The notes beneath the pieces were generated by a model, which was given only the letters and a program-made list of their open reading frames with translations, was not told where the DNA came from and searched no databases. From JACRCT01 sp049841135 (GTDB lineage: Bacteria; Myxococcota; Myxococcia; Myxococcales; UBA5297): DNA of 64,000 bases. The stretch spans positions 930,001-994,000 of the forward strand of contig JASGHK010000008.1 in assembly GCA_049841135.1 (NCBI GenBank). The letters run 5' to 3'. Position 1 is the stretch's first letter, and each line of letters opens with the position of its first letter. The position numbers were made by a program, and so were the translations under genes. Below are positions 37,350 to 46,352 of the stretch, piece after piece.

Positions 37350-38125
37350 AGGTGGAACCCCAGGACGAGGCGGCCCTGGAACCGCTCGTTGTGCTCGAGG
37401 TCGAGGCTGCTGTTCGGGCTCGCGCCGCTGAAGGCGACCACCTGCGGCTGCAGCGACAGCGCCGCCCACCAGCTCTGCGAGGCGTAGGCGATGGTCGGCC
37501 CCAGGTAGAGCGCCGAGACGACCTCGTCCTCCTCGAAGAGGTTGACGCTGCGCACCTCGACGCCGACCGACCACCTCGGCGTGAGCAGGTAGCCCAGCCC
37601 CAGGGCGCCCTCGACCGCGATTCCTGCTCCATCTCCACGCCTTCGTTGTTCCACTCGATCTCGCCGACGAGGTTGAAGGCGGCGATCAATCCCCCGACCC
37701 GCTTGTCGAGGATGACCTTGACCTCCAGCTCCGCCTCGAGCGGGCTGAGCGTGCCCTCCAGGTAGAGCGCCGAGCCGACGACGTCCGCCACCGGATCCGA
37801 GAGCTTGAGCTTCCACTCCGAGCTGACCCCGAGCTTCCAGCTCGTTCTCACGCTGCCCGGCCGGGCCGGCGGCCTTGGCGGTCACGTTCAGGTAGAGCGC
37901 GCTCTGGAGGCGCTCGGTGATGCCGAACTCGAACTCCAGCCGCTCGTCGAAGCGCCGGTAGAAGTCCGTGCGGCCGGCGCGCAACGTCGTCCACGGCTCG
38001 AGCTCCAGCTGCCCGGGCCCGAGCACCGCCGACTCGTAGGTGTAGGCGAAGCGCCTCTCGTTCGCCTCGGCCACCACAGGAAGGGACACCACGGCCACCA
38101 ACCAAGAGATCACTGCCCAGCGCAT
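37346..38125 (-). CDS. DUF6662-like outer-membrane protein (two frame breaks)
   Basis: A signal peptide (ISWLVAVVSLPVVAEA) is followed by ERRFAYTYESAVLGPGQLELEPWTT and FEFGITERLQSALYLNV, a pattern I associate with DUF6662 family barrels. The middle (KLGVSSEWKLKLSDPVADVVGSALYLEG) is in a second frame between about 37840 and 37622. The end (IAVEGALGLGYLLTPRWSVGVE) returns to the first. The downstream break falls in GATTC (plus strand 37619-37623). The C-terminal strand FQGRLVLGFHL is barrel-like. Two breaks could mean decay, but strand patterns are kept in all three parts, favouring sequence error. Confidence 0.72.
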   Translation of the reverse strand: MRWAVISWLVAVVSLPVVAEANERRFAYTYESAVLGPGQLELEPWTTLRAGRTDFYRRFDERLEFEFGITERLQSALYLNVTAKAAGPAGQRENELEARGQLGVEAQALGSGGGRRRLGALPGGHAQPARGGAGGQGHPRQAGRGIDRRLQPRRRDRVEQRRRGDGAGIAVEGALGLGYLLTPRWSVGVEVRSVNLFEEDEVVSALYLGPTIAYASQSWWAALSLQPQVVAFSGASPNSSLDLEHNERFQGRLVLGFHL

Positions 38126-38191
38126 GCACCACTCCAGGACTTCAGTGGGGCGCTGGGCTCAGGGGCCTCGGGCCTCAGGGGTTGCGGACGT

Positions 38192-38374
38192 CTAGCGGCG
38201 CGCCTCCGGCGGCGGCGCGTCGTCATCCTCGGTGAGGGGCAGGACGATCACCCGCTTGCACCGGCGGCACTTGAGCTCCACCCCGCCTTCGACCCGCCGG
38301 GCGAGCAGGCTCCCACAGCCACAGCGGAGCTGGTCGCCCTCGCAGCAGCCGTTACGCTCGGGAACGGGATTCAC
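38192..38374 (-). CDS. Small zinc-finger protein (Com-like)
   Basis: 60 residues with six cysteines: CC near the N-terminus, then LRCGCGSLL, and LKCRRCKRVIVLP. The CxC...CxxC pattern with basic residues resembles the Com/zinc-ribbon type of small nucleic-acid binding proteins. The GTG start at 38374 lies inside the 3' end of the fur gene (23-base overlap). Too short for most gene finders. The function is unknown. Confidence 0.6.
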   Translation of the reverse strand: MNPVPERNGCCEGDQLRCGCGSLLARRVEGGVELKCRRCKRVIVLPLTEDDDAPPPEARR

Positions 38375-38843
38375 CCTCGACCTCCTCGGCGCCACTGGCC
38401 TTCTGGCACGACCGGCAAAGCCCCAGCAGCTCGTGCACGTGCGAGCGCAGCTCGAAGCCGTGCTTCGCCGCCACCTCGCGCTGGAGCATCTCGAATGCCT
38501 CGAACTGGAATTCGACGACGGTGCCGCAGCCGGTGCAGACCAGGTGATCGTGGTGGGGGGCCGCCAACGCGCTCTCGTAGCGGCGGACCTCCCCGCCCAG
38601 CACCATCGGCAGCACGAGCCCCGCCTCGACCAGCAGCGGCAGCGCCCGATACACGGTTGCCCGCGACGCGGTACAGCCTGCCTGCCGCAGCCGTTGGGCG
38701 AGCTCGTCGGACGTGAAGTGCCCCGGCCGCCCCACCACCGCCGCCAGGATCTGCTCGCGCTCCGCGGTCCAGCGCAGGCCATGCTGCTTGAGGACGCTCC
38801 GGAACCGCGCCTCCGCCTCGTCGTTGTTGCGATTTGTTCTCAT
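38352..38843 (-). CDS. Fur-family metal-dependent repressor
   Basis: 163 residues. The winged-helix part has RFRSVLKQHGLRWTAEREQILAAV and the recognition helix ASRATVYRALPLLVEAGL. The dimer part has the zinc/iron sites HHDHLVCTGCGTVVEF and CRSCQ. Fur, PerR and Zur cannot be separated by eye. The ATG at 38843 is used because upstream residues look like leader sequence. It heads a minus-strand run with a small zinc protein and, after 66 bases, an outer-membrane protein and cytochrome, which it may regulate. Confidence 0.88.
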   Translation of the reverse strand: MRTNRNNDEAEARFRSVLKQHGLRWTAEREQILAAVVGRPGHFTSDELAQRLRQAGCTASRATVYRALPLLVEAGLVLPMVLGGEVRRYESALAAPHHDHLVCTGCGTVVEFQFEAFEMLQREVAAKHGFELRSHVHELLGLCRSCQKASGAEEVEGESRSRA

Positions 38844-39204
38844 CTCGGAGCAGCTTCGCACAGCGACCACTCCTGAATCAATCCCATCTTCATGCACATT
38901 CGTCTCATCTTCCTGCAGACCAGGCAGGCGGACGCCCTCGTCCGGGTTCGCAGGTTTCCTTGGTCGCCATCCGCCCTTGGCCCGCCCGCGTGACGCCCGT
39001 CACAGGCCGGCCCGCAACGATCAGATGGGTCGCAGCGCACCGGCACCCCGAGCGCGCCCGGCCCAAGACCGCACCCGCTCCGTAGACCTCCGTGACCCGC
39101 GACACTCCGTGGGCCGGCCACTTGGGCGCCACCGGGCGCGGGCCTACAATGCCCCGTCTTCTGCTGTCGCCCGGGGGGCCGTCTCGGGCCTCGAGGAACC
39201 CGCC
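38844..39204. other. 361-base divergent region between fur and Cys-rich lipoprotein
   Basis: No gene supported. It holds an AT-richer stretch just upstream of fur, a small dyad GTGAC-GCCC-GTCAC (38990-39003) and a TACAAT hexamer (39145-39150) that may be the -10 of the lipoprotein gene. No convincing Fur box was found. Confidence 0.4.
39145..39150 (+). promoter_or_regulatory. Putative -10 TACAAT for Cys-rich lipoprotein
   Basis: TACAAT 54 bases before the ATG at 39205. A possible -35 CTTGGG lies 18 bases upstream. Weak evidence. Confidence 0.35.
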
Positions 39205-41025
39205 ATGAAGAACTGGCTCGCCGTCGCGCTCGCGCTCGGGCTGTGCTCCTGCTTCACCCCGGTCGATCTCAACAGCGCCGCCGGCGGCGACGCGAGCGGG
39301 GAGACCTGCAAGCGACCCTGCGGCAAGCAGTGCTGCCCCGCCGACTCCACCTGCGACGTGGCGACCCTCACCTGCGTCCTCTGCACGCCCCGCTGCGACG
39401 GCAAGGACTGCGGCCCCGACGGCTGCGGCGGCACCTGCGGGACGTGCAAGGAGTGCGGCTCGTGCACCGCTTCCGGCACCTGCTCGTACACCGGCTGCTG
39501 CCCCGACTGCGAAGGACGGGAGTGCGGCACCGACGGCTGCGGCGGCCTGTGCGGCACCTGCTACGGCACCTCGAGCTGTGACCCCGGGACCGGACGCTGC
39601 ACGGCGTGCCAGCCAAAGTGCAGCGGCAAGGAGTGCGGCGACGACGGTTGCGGCGGCACCTGCGGCAGCTGCGACGACGGCTTCGCCTGCGCCGATTCCG
39701 GCCGGTGCGAGGCCTGCCAGGGCACCTGCGACGGCAAGGAGTGCGGCGACGACGGCTGCGGTCACTCCTGCGGTCTCTGCGACTGGCCCCAGACCTGCGA
39801 GAACGGCCAGTGCCAGGGCTGCACCCGCAAGTGCATCGGCAAGCAGTGCGGGGACGACGGCTGCGGCGGCAGCTGCGGCACCTGCACCTCTCCCTTCGTC
39901 TGCACCCATGGCGACTGCATCTGCGAGGCCGCCTGCCAGGGCAAGCAGTGCGGCGACGACGGCTGCGGCGGCATCTGCGGCAAGTGCCCCGCCGGACTGG
40001 ACTGCAACGCCTCGGGCCAGTGCCTGCCCTGTGCCCGGACCTGCGGGTCCGACGGCGGCTACCGGCAGTGCGGAGACGACGGTTGCGGCGGCATCTGCGG
40101 CTACTGCCCGGACGGCCAGGAGTGCACGCCCGAAGGCTTCTGCAAGGCGTGCCAGCCCAACTGCTGGACCTCGGACGGCCGGCACAAGAGCTGCGGCGAC
40201 GACGGGTGCGGCGGGCTGTGCGGCTGGTGCGACTGGGGGCTGGTCTGCGACGAGCCGACCGGCCAGTGCGTCGGCTGCACCTCCACCTGCGCGTGGGCCG
40301 GCGGCACGCAGCAGTGCGGCATGGATGCCTGCGGCAACTGGTGCGGCGGATGCCCGCCCGGCCAGGCCTGCGACGCCAAGGGCCAGTGCGCGTTCTGCCA
40401 GCCCAACTGCTGGACCCACAGCGGCCAGTGGAAGGCCTGCGGCTCCGACGGCTGCGGCGGACAGTGCGGCTGGTGCGACTGGAGCCAGACCTGCAACGAG
40501 ACCACCGGCCAGTGCGAGGGCGGCTGCAAGCCGAGTTGCGCCTGGGCCGGCGGCTGGATGCAGTGCGACTACGACAGCTGCGGCAACTACTGCGGCTCCT
40601 GCGGCCCCGGTCAGTGGTGCGACTACAACGGCCAATGCAACGGCTGTACGCCCAAGTGCTGGACCGACGGAGGCTGGCGGCAGTGTGGCGACGACGGCTG
40701 CGGCGGCAGCTGCGGCACCTGCGGCTGGGGCCAGACCTGCAACACCGCGACCGGCCAGTGCGAAGGCGGCTGCCAGCCCTCGTGCAGCTGGGCGGGCGGG
40801 TGGCGCCAGTGCGGCTACGACAGCTGCGGCAACTGGTGCGGCAGCTGCAGCTACCCCGCGGTCTGCGAGACGTGGGGCTCCTGCAGCTACGTCGGCGGCG
40901 ACGTCGGCACCTGGTACGACGCGGGCCGCGATGCGGGGCGCGACGCCGGCCGTCCCGACATCGGCTGGAGCTGGTGGGGCGACGCCTGGACGCCCTACCC
41001 GGTCGACGCCAACGTCTGGCCGTGA
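39205..41025 (+). CDS. Cys-rich repeat lipoprotein
   Basis: 606 residues with a signal peptide and lipobox (LCSC). The mature part is 13 imperfect repeats of about 35-48 residues, each centred on CGDDGCGGxCGxC and a second Cys group (CxxxxGxC). Early repeats begin DGKxCG. Later ones contain WxxxGGWxQCG and some replace DDGCGG by YDSCGNW. Each repeat has six or more cysteines, so the chain is probably a rod of disulfide-bonded modules. The C-terminus turns Asp/Arg/Gly-rich (DAGRDAGRDAGRPD) then Trp-rich. A surface structural role is inference. GAGGAACCCGCC precedes the ATG. Confidence 0.88.
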   Translation: MKNWLAVALALGLCSCFTPVDLNSAAGGDASGETCKRPCGKQCCPADSTCDVATLTCVLCTPRCDGKDCGPDGCGGTCGTCKECGSCTASGTCSYTGCCPDCEGRECGTDGCGGLCGTCYGTSSCDPGTGRCTACQPKCSGKECGDDGCGGTCGSCDDGFACADSGRCEACQGTCDGKECGDDGCGHSCGLCDWPQTCENGQCQGCTRKCIGKQCGDDGCGGSCGTCTSPFVCTHGDCICEAACQGKQCGDDGCGGICGKCPAGLDCNASGQCLPCARTCGSDGGYRQCGDDGCGGICGYCPDGQECTPEGFCKACQPNCWTSDGRHKSCGDDGCGGLCGWCDWGLVCDEPTGQCVGCTSTCAWAGGTQQCGMDACGNWCGGCPPGQACDAKGQCAFCQPNCWTHSGQWKACGSDGCGGQCGWCDWSQTCNETTGQCEGGCKPSCAWAGGWMQCDYDSCGNYCGSCGPGQWCDYNGQCNGCTPKCWTDGGWRQCGDDGCGGSCGTCGWGQTCNTATGQCEGGCQPSCSWAGGWRQCGYDSCGNWCGSCSYPAVCETWGSCSYVGGDVGTWYDAGRDAGRDAGRPDIGWSWWGDAWTPYPVDANVWP

Positions 41026-41220
41026 CCCGACACCCGCGGCCCGCTCGACGGTTGGGGGTGGAATCCGGCGCCAGGCGCTTCGCTTTTCTTGCAGCCAAAG
41101 CCCGGAGAGATCGGGCAAGGTGTCCGCGCGCTCGTTAGCTTCGAGCCAGATTTCGACCCCGCCTCGAGCCCGGGCATCCCGCCCGGCGCCGCGCGGGACG
41201 ACGGGAACAGGCAGGCAATC

Positions 41221-41598
41221 ATGGATCCGAACGACCCCAAGGGCCTCGAGCAGATGAAGGTGGACGTCGCCAACCTCTACCGCGAGGAGATCTTCACCGA
41301 CATGAAGGTGGCCACGCTGCGCCGCCTCTCGCCGGTCAAGGTCGACGGCAGCCCGGATCCGGCGCGGCCCGCGCTCTTCGTCGGGCAGACGCACGTGATG
41401 ACCCGCGCCGGCCCGATGCCGCTCGAGTTCGGCATCGAGGCGCAGAGCCTGCAGGAGGCCGCCGACCGCTTCCCCGGCGCCGTGCAGGAGGCGATGAACG
41501 AGATGATCGAGGAGGCGCGCCGCGTCCAGCGCGAGCAGGCCTCCAGCCTCATCATCCCCGGCGGCCCGGTCCCGCCCGGCAAGATCCAGATGCCGTAG
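41221..41598 (+). CDS. Hypothetical cytoplasmic protein
   Basis: 125 residues without signal or membrane segments. Start MDPNDPKGLEQMKVDVANLY with an acidic/amphipathic helix, middle TLRRLSPVKVDGSPDP, a strand-rich TRAGPMPLEFGIEA, and a C-terminal helix rich in Glu and Arg. Codon use matches neighbours and the frame is closed neatly 87 bases before the next hairpin. No family recognised. Confidence 0.65.
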   Translation: MDPNDPKGLEQMKVDVANLYREEIFTDMKVATLRRLSPVKVDGSPDPARPALFVGQTHVMTRAGPMPLEFGIEAQSLQEAADRFPGAVQEAMNEMIEEARRVQREQASSLIIPGGPVPPGKIQMP

Positions 41599-41651
41599 CA
41601 CCAGCAGGCAGCCAGCCGCTGGTGCTCCGGCGGCCTGCTTGCGGCTTCATC

Positions 41652-41688
41652 CGAGGCTCCCCACCATTTTCTGGAAGGGGGAGCCTCG
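41652..41688 (+). promoter_or_regulatory. 11-bp hairpin enclosing the Shine-Dalgarno of the next gene
   Basis: CGAGGCTCCCC (41652-41662) pairs perfectly with GGGGAGCCTCG (41678-41688) around a 15-base loop. The GGGGAG of the 3' arm is the only ribosome binding site for the ATG at 41689, so the fold would block translation. Confidence 0.6.
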
Positions 41689-42249
41689 ATGGTCGAACGC
41701 CCTGCAGCTCGGTTCGCCGTCCTCGCGGCAGCGCTCGCGGTCGCGACCTCCCTCACGTCCTTCGCGCGCGCGGCGCCCCGCCCCGCCGAGCCCCTCCCGG
41801 ACCTGGTCGGCATCGACGTCAACGGCCGCTCGCAGCGCCTGCGCGAGCTGGTGCGCGGGCCCACGCTGGTCATCGCCATCACCGACCGCGGCGCCGAGGG
41901 CCGGATGCGCGACTGGTTCGAGGCCGCCGACCGGTGGCTGCCCTCCGGGACGCAGCGCGTCTCGGTCGTCTCCATCGGCGTGCCGTTCTTCGTCAGCGAC
42001 GGCTTCGCCCGCGCCAAGGCGCGCGAGCACGTGCCGCCGCAGTGGCGCGAAGAGACGCTGCTCGACACCGACCGCCGGATGGCGCGCGAGCTGGGCCTCA
42101 CCGAGGACACCCTGCCCTGGGCCTTCGCGGTCGGCGCCGATGGGCAGGTGATCGCCTCCGCCCACGCCTACGTCGAGGACCCGGCCGCCGACGCCGTCTT
42201 CCGAGCGCTCGCGCCGGCCGGGATCAGCGGAGCGCGGCCGGGACGGTGA
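41689..42249 (+). CDS. Exported thioredoxin-fold-like protein lacking cysteines
   Basis: 186 residues with a signal-like N-terminus (VLAAALAVATSLTSFARA). The core PLPDLVGIDVNGRSQRLREL, then PTLVIAITDRGAEGRMRDWF, and WAFAVGADGQVIASAHAYV has the order of thioredoxin/peroxiredoxin-like proteins, but the CxxC site is replaced by DRGA and the whole protein has no cysteine. Redox activity is therefore unlikely. The fold assignment is tentative. Its ribosome binding site lies in a strong hairpin. Confidence 0.6.
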   Translation: MVERPAARFAVLAAALAVATSLTSFARAAPRPAEPLPDLVGIDVNGRSQRLRELVRGPTLVIAITDRGAEGRMRDWFEAADRWLPSGTQRVSVVSIGVPFFVSDGFARAKAREHVPPQWREETLLDTDRRMARELGLTEDTLPWAFAVGADGQVIASAHAYVEDPAADAVFRALAPAGISGARPGR

Positions 42250-42519
42250 GGGCCGGTGGGAGGGCGCTCCAGTTTCTAGTCCTCCGCGATTGCCGGCCTT
42301 CTGCCGCCTGCCAGAAGGCTCGCCCGCGACACGCAACGACCCGCGACCGTCCGACCAATCCGGCTTGCTAAAGGTATGTCAGCGTTCATCAACATGGACG
42401 GCGACCACCTGAGCGACCTCTGAAGGCCAGTGGCACTCAACGCGGGGTGACGCCCCTCGCTCGTTCGGATTCGCACAGCGCCCGCAGGCGTGGAGTCGGC
42501 CGTCCGAGAGCCCAGTGGC

Positions 42520-42525
42520 TATCAT
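42520..42525 (+). promoter_or_regulatory. Putative -10 TATCAT 9 bases before oxidosqualene cyclase start
   Basis: TATCAT ends 9 bases before the ATG, predicting a nearly leaderless transcript. No ribosome binding site is visible, which fits. Confidence 0.35.
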
Positions 42526-42534
42526 CGCCGCCCC

Positions 42535-44533
42535 ATGACGACGACCGCCCCGTCCGCTCCGTCCGATCTTTCGCCCTCCGGCGCCGCGCTGCCCCGCGCC
42601 CTCGAGCACCTTGCCCGCGTCCAGTGGGACCGCGGCTGCTGGGTGGGCGAGGTGGTGTGGTGCACGATGCTGGACAGCCAGTACGTCATCGCCTGCCACC
42701 TCACCGGCCAGCCCATCCCGCCGGAGCGGCGCGAGCGCTTCCTCAAGTACTTCCGCGCCTGGCAGACCGAGGACGGCGGCTGGGGCATGCACCGCGAGTC
42801 CAAGGCCTACGTCTACATGACGGCCTTGGGCTACATCGCGCTCCGGCTGCTGGGCCTGTCGCCCGAGGACGAGATGCCGCGACGCGCGCGCGCCTGGCTG
42901 CGCGCCCATGGCGGGGTGCTCGGCATCCCGTCGTGGGGCAAGTTCTGGCTGGCGATGCTCGGGCTGTACGGCTGGGAGGGCGTCAACCCGATGCCGCCCG
43001 AGATCTGGCTCTTGCCCGACTGGTCCCCGGTCCACCCGCGCCGCATGTACAACCACACGCGGATGATCTACCTGGGCATCGGCTACCTTTACGGCCGGCG
43101 CTTCACCGGGAAGCTCACGCCGGTCATCCAGGAGCTGCGGCGCGAGCTGTACGACGAGCCGTTCGAGCGGATCGACTTCGCCGCGCACCGGCACGACCTG
43201 GCCGCGACCGACGTCTACGACCCGCCCTCGCTCGTGCTGCGCGGCGCCTACGACACGCTGTACCAGTACGAGCAGCACCACTCGAAGCGGGTGCGGCGCA
43301 AGGCGCTGGACCAGTGCTTCGAGCGGATCCTCTTCGAGCTGCACTCGACCAACTACGCCTGCGTCTCCCCCGTCAACGGGCTGCTCTTCGCGCTGGCCGT
43401 CTACGACCAGGACCCGCACCACCCCGACTTCCTTCCCGCGCTCAATGGCGTCGACTACTGGTCCTGGATCGACGAGGAGGAAGGCGAGCGGTTCAACGGC
43501 GCGCACAGCCACACCTGGGACACCGCCTTCACCGTCCAGGCCATCCTCTCCGGGCCGCAGGCGACGGTGGAGCCGATGCGCGCACCGCTGCGCAAGGCGT
43601 ACGCCTACCTGCGCGAGTCGCAGATGAAGACCGAGATCCCCGACCGCGAGAAGTGGTACCGCGACCGGCGGCTCGGAGGCTGGTGCTTCTCGGACGAGCG
43701 GCACCAGTGGCCGGTCTCCGACTGCACCGCCGAGGCGCTCTCCGCGGCCATCGCGCTCGAGGAGCAGATCCCCGAGGACGAGCGGATCTCCGAGCGGATG
43801 CTGGAGGAGGCCGCAGCCTTCGTCCTCAGCCGCCAGAACGACGACGGCGGCTTCGGCAGCTACGAGAGGAATCGCGGCACCCTGGCGCTCGAGCGGATCA
43901 ACCCGTCGGAGATGTTCGGCAACTGCATGGTCGAGCTTCTCCTACGTCGAGTGCACCGCGAGCTGCGTCGCCGGCCTGGCGCGCTTCCGCCGGCGCTTCC
44001 CCGAGGTACGGCGCAAGGAGATTGACCAGGCCGTCGCGCGCGGCGTCGAGAAGCTCCTCTCCCTGCAGCGGCCCGACGGCAGCTGGGAGGGCTTCTGGGG
44101 CGTCAACTTCACCTACGCCATCATGTACGCCATCGAGGGCCTGCTGGCCGCGGGGCTGCCGCGCCACCACCAGGCCATCCGCCGCGCCTGCGCGTGGCTC
44201 CTCTCGAAGCAGAAGGCCGACGGCGGCTGGGGCGAGCACTACAGCTCCTGCGAGAAGCGCCGCTACGTCGAGCACGAGACCTCGCAGGTCATCATGACCA
44301 GCTGGGCGCTGATGGCGCTGCTCGCCGCGGAGGACCCGAGCTGGGCGGCCATCGAGCGCGGCGTGCGGCTCCTCGAGTCGCGGCAGCAGTCCGGCGGCGA
44401 CTTCCCCAAGGAAGGCGTCGGCGGCGTGTTCTTCAACACCGCGATGCACCACTACTGCCTCTACAAGGACTACTTCACGGTCTGGGCGCTGGGCCGCTAC
44501 GAGCGGGCGAAGGCGCGGCGCGAGGGGCGCTGA
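42535..44533 (+). CDS. Oxidosqualene cyclase, sterol-type (frame broken at 43933-43942)
   Basis: A 665-residue triterpene cyclase with QW-type repeats (TEDGGWGMH, QNDDGGFGS, RPDGSWEGFWG, KADGGWGEH). The catalytic motif is WPVSDCTAEA, the DCTAE form of sterol-type oxidosqualene cyclases, not the DxDD of squalene-hopene cyclases. The site corresponding to human Cys449/plant His477 is His (DERHQWPVSD), and the residue before the SD is Val, so plant-like and lanosterol-like features are mixed. The C-terminal third is in another frame. Removing one C from GAGCTTCTCC gives MVEFSYVECTASC. Bacterial members are known in myxobacteria. No other sterol gene is nearby. Confidence 0.9.
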
Positions 44534-44554
44534 AGACCAAGCGGACGGCCGTGC

Positions 44555-44560
44555 TAGCGT
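44555..44560 (+). promoter_or_regulatory. Putative extended -10 (TGCTAGCGT) for hcp
   Basis: TGC-TAGCGT 28 bases before the hcp ATG. The stop of the cyclase gene is 21 bases upstream. Confidence 0.35.
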
Positions 44561-44588
44561 GAGCGCTCCCCTTCCCGGAGCGCACGCC

Positions 44589-46223
44589 ATGCACATGTTC
44601 TGCTTCCAGTGCCAGGAGACCAGCGAGGGCCGCGGCTGCACCTCCGGCGGGGTCTGCGGCAAGTCCGAGGAGACGGCCAACTTCCAGGACCTGCTCATCC
44701 ACACACTCAAGGGGCTGGCGCTCGTGTTGCGCGCCTCGGGCCAGCCGGCGGACCGCGAGACCGAGACCTTCGTCTTCGAGGCGCTGTACGCCACCGTCAC
44801 CAACACCAACTTCGACCCGGACCGGATCCTCGGCTACGTCGCTCGCGGCCTCGAGATCAAGCGCCGCGCCCTCGCCGCCCTCCCCTCGAAGGCCGTGCAG
44901 TCGCTCCCCGGCGTCGCCCTCTGGGACGAGACCGCGCCCGAGCACCTGCGGGCCATGGCCTACACCGTCGGCGTGCTGCAGACGACCGACGTGGACGCGC
45001 GCTCGCTGCGCGAGACGATCACCTACGCGCTCAAGGGCATCAGCGCCTACGCCACGCACGCGCTGCTGCTCGGACACCAGGACCCGAAGACCATCGCCTC
45101 GGTGATCGAAGCGCTGGCCGACGTCACGACCGTGACCGACGTGGGCCGGCTGCTCGACCGCGCGCTCGACGTCGGCCGCACCACGGTGGAGGTCATGGCG
45201 CTCCTGGACCAGGCCAACGCCGCGGCCTTCGGCGAGCCGCGCGAGACCCGCTTCTCGCTCGGCGTGCGCGGCCGGCCGGGCATCCTCGTCTCCGGCCACG
45301 ACCTCAAGGACATCGAGGAGCTGCTCGAGCAGGCCAAGGACCAGGGCGTCGACGTCTACACCCACAGCGAGATGATCTCCGCGCACTACTACCCCAAGCT
45401 CCAGGCGCACCCGCACCTCGCCGGCAACTACGGCGGCGCCTGGTGGCGGCAGGACGTGGAGTTCGAGAAGTTCGGCGGCCCCATCCTGATGACCTCCAAC
45501 TGCATCGTGCCGGTCAAGGAGAGCTACCAGGACCGCATCTTCACCACCGGCGTCGCCGGCTACCCGGGCGTCAAGCACCTGAGCGCGCTGCGGCCCGACG
45601 GCACCAAGGACTTCGGGGAGCTCATCGCGCTCGCCAAGAAGTGCCCGCCGCCGCAGGCCATCGACCAGATGGAGAAGAAGGGCGGCTACAACCACCGCCA
45701 GCTCACGGCCTACGCCGACACGCTCCTGGGGCTGGTCAAGGCCGGCAAGGTCCGCCGCGTCGTCGTCATCGGAGGCTGCGACGGCCGCGAGCTCTCAAGG
45801 GAGTACTACCGCTTCGTCGCCGAGAAGCTGCCCAAGGACACGCTCATCCTGACGGCCGGCTGCTCGAAGTACATGTTCTTCAAGCTCGACCTGGGAGAGA
45901 TCGAGGGCATCCCGCGCGTGCTCGACGCCGGGCAGTGCAACGACTGCTACTCGCTGGTCGCCTTCGCGCTCAAGCTGCAGGGCGTGCTGGGCCTGAAGGA
46001 TCCCAACGAACTGCCGCTCTCGCTCAACGTCGCCTGGTACGACCAGAAAGCCGTCGCCGTGCTACTGGCGCTCCTGCACCTGGGGTTCAAGGGCTTCCGG
46101 CTTGGGCCGACGATGCCCGCCTTCCTCTCGCCGAAGATCCGCGAGGTGCTCACCGCGCGCTGGAACCTCAAGCGCATCGGAGAGGCCCAGGCCGACGTCA
46201 CGGCGATGATGGCCGGGAGCTGA
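44589..46223 (+). CDS. hcp: Hybrid cluster protein / hydroxylamine reductase Hcp
   Basis: 544 residues. Reduces NO or hydroxylamine in nitrosative stress. The N-terminal Fe-S motif CFQCQETSEGRGCTSGGVCG is of the class I type. Hybrid-cluster ligands appear in order: His in SGHDLKDIEE, Glu in VYTHSEMI, Cys in TSNCIVP, Cys in IGGCDGRELSR, Cys in LTAGCSKYMF and Cys in DAGQCNDCYS. The segment that is WYEQKAV in characterised Hcp reads WYDQKAV here, replacing a Glu that I recall as a cluster ligand by Asp. The ATG at 44589 is preferred to a GTG at 44559. No hcr reductase gene lies beside it. Confidence 0.93.
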   Translation: MHMFCFQCQETSEGRGCTSGGVCGKSEETANFQDLLIHTLKGLALVLRASGQPADRETETFVFEALYATVTNTNFDPDRILGYVARGLEIKRRALAALPSKAVQSLPGVALWDETAPEHLRAMAYTVGVLQTTDVDARSLRETITYALKGISAYATHALLLGHQDPKTIASVIEALADVTTVTDVGRLLDRALDVGRTTVEVMALLDQANAAAFGEPRETRFSLGVRGRPGILVSGHDLKDIEELLEQAKDQGVDVYTHSEMISAHYYPKLQAHPHLAGNYGGAWWRQDVEFEKFGGPILMTSNCIVPVKESYQDRIFTTGVAGYPGVKHLSALRPDGTKDFGELIALAKKCPPPQAIDQMEKKGGYNHRQLTAYADTLLGLVKAGKVRRVVVIGGCDGRELSREYYRFVAEKLPKDTLILTAGCSKYMFFKLDLGEIEGIPRVLDAGQCNDCYSLVAFALKLQGVLGLKDPNELPLSLNVAWYDQKAVAVLLALLHLGFKGFRLGPTMPAFLSPKIREVLTARWNLKRIGEAQADVTAMMAGS

Positions 46224-46272
46224 TCGAAGTCCTCCCGAAAGACCGTGGCGGAGAGCGCGTGTCAGAGCAGGC

Positions 46273-46296
46273 AACTTGGGCCACGTGGACCAAGTA
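46273..46296. repeat. Near-perfect palindrome, copy 1 (ACTTGGGCCACGTGGACCAAGT)
   Basis: The arms ACTTGG and CCAAGT flank a CCACGTGG core. One central mismatch compared with copy 2. Confidence 0.65.
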
Positions 46297-46301
46297 CTCG
46301 C

Positions 46302-46313
46302 CGTGGACCAAGT
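46302..46313. repeat. Half-site CGTGGACCAAGT
   Basis: Identical to the right half of the flanking palindromes. Confidence 0.5.
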
Positions 46314-46352
46314 CGGCGCCGGGCCTGGCGGGGAGCGCGTTCCGGAGAGGGC

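Noticed and set aside
38844..39204. Fur box autoregulating fur
   Set aside because: Only loose AT-rich similarity (GATGAGACGAATG...) was seen, too weak to call.
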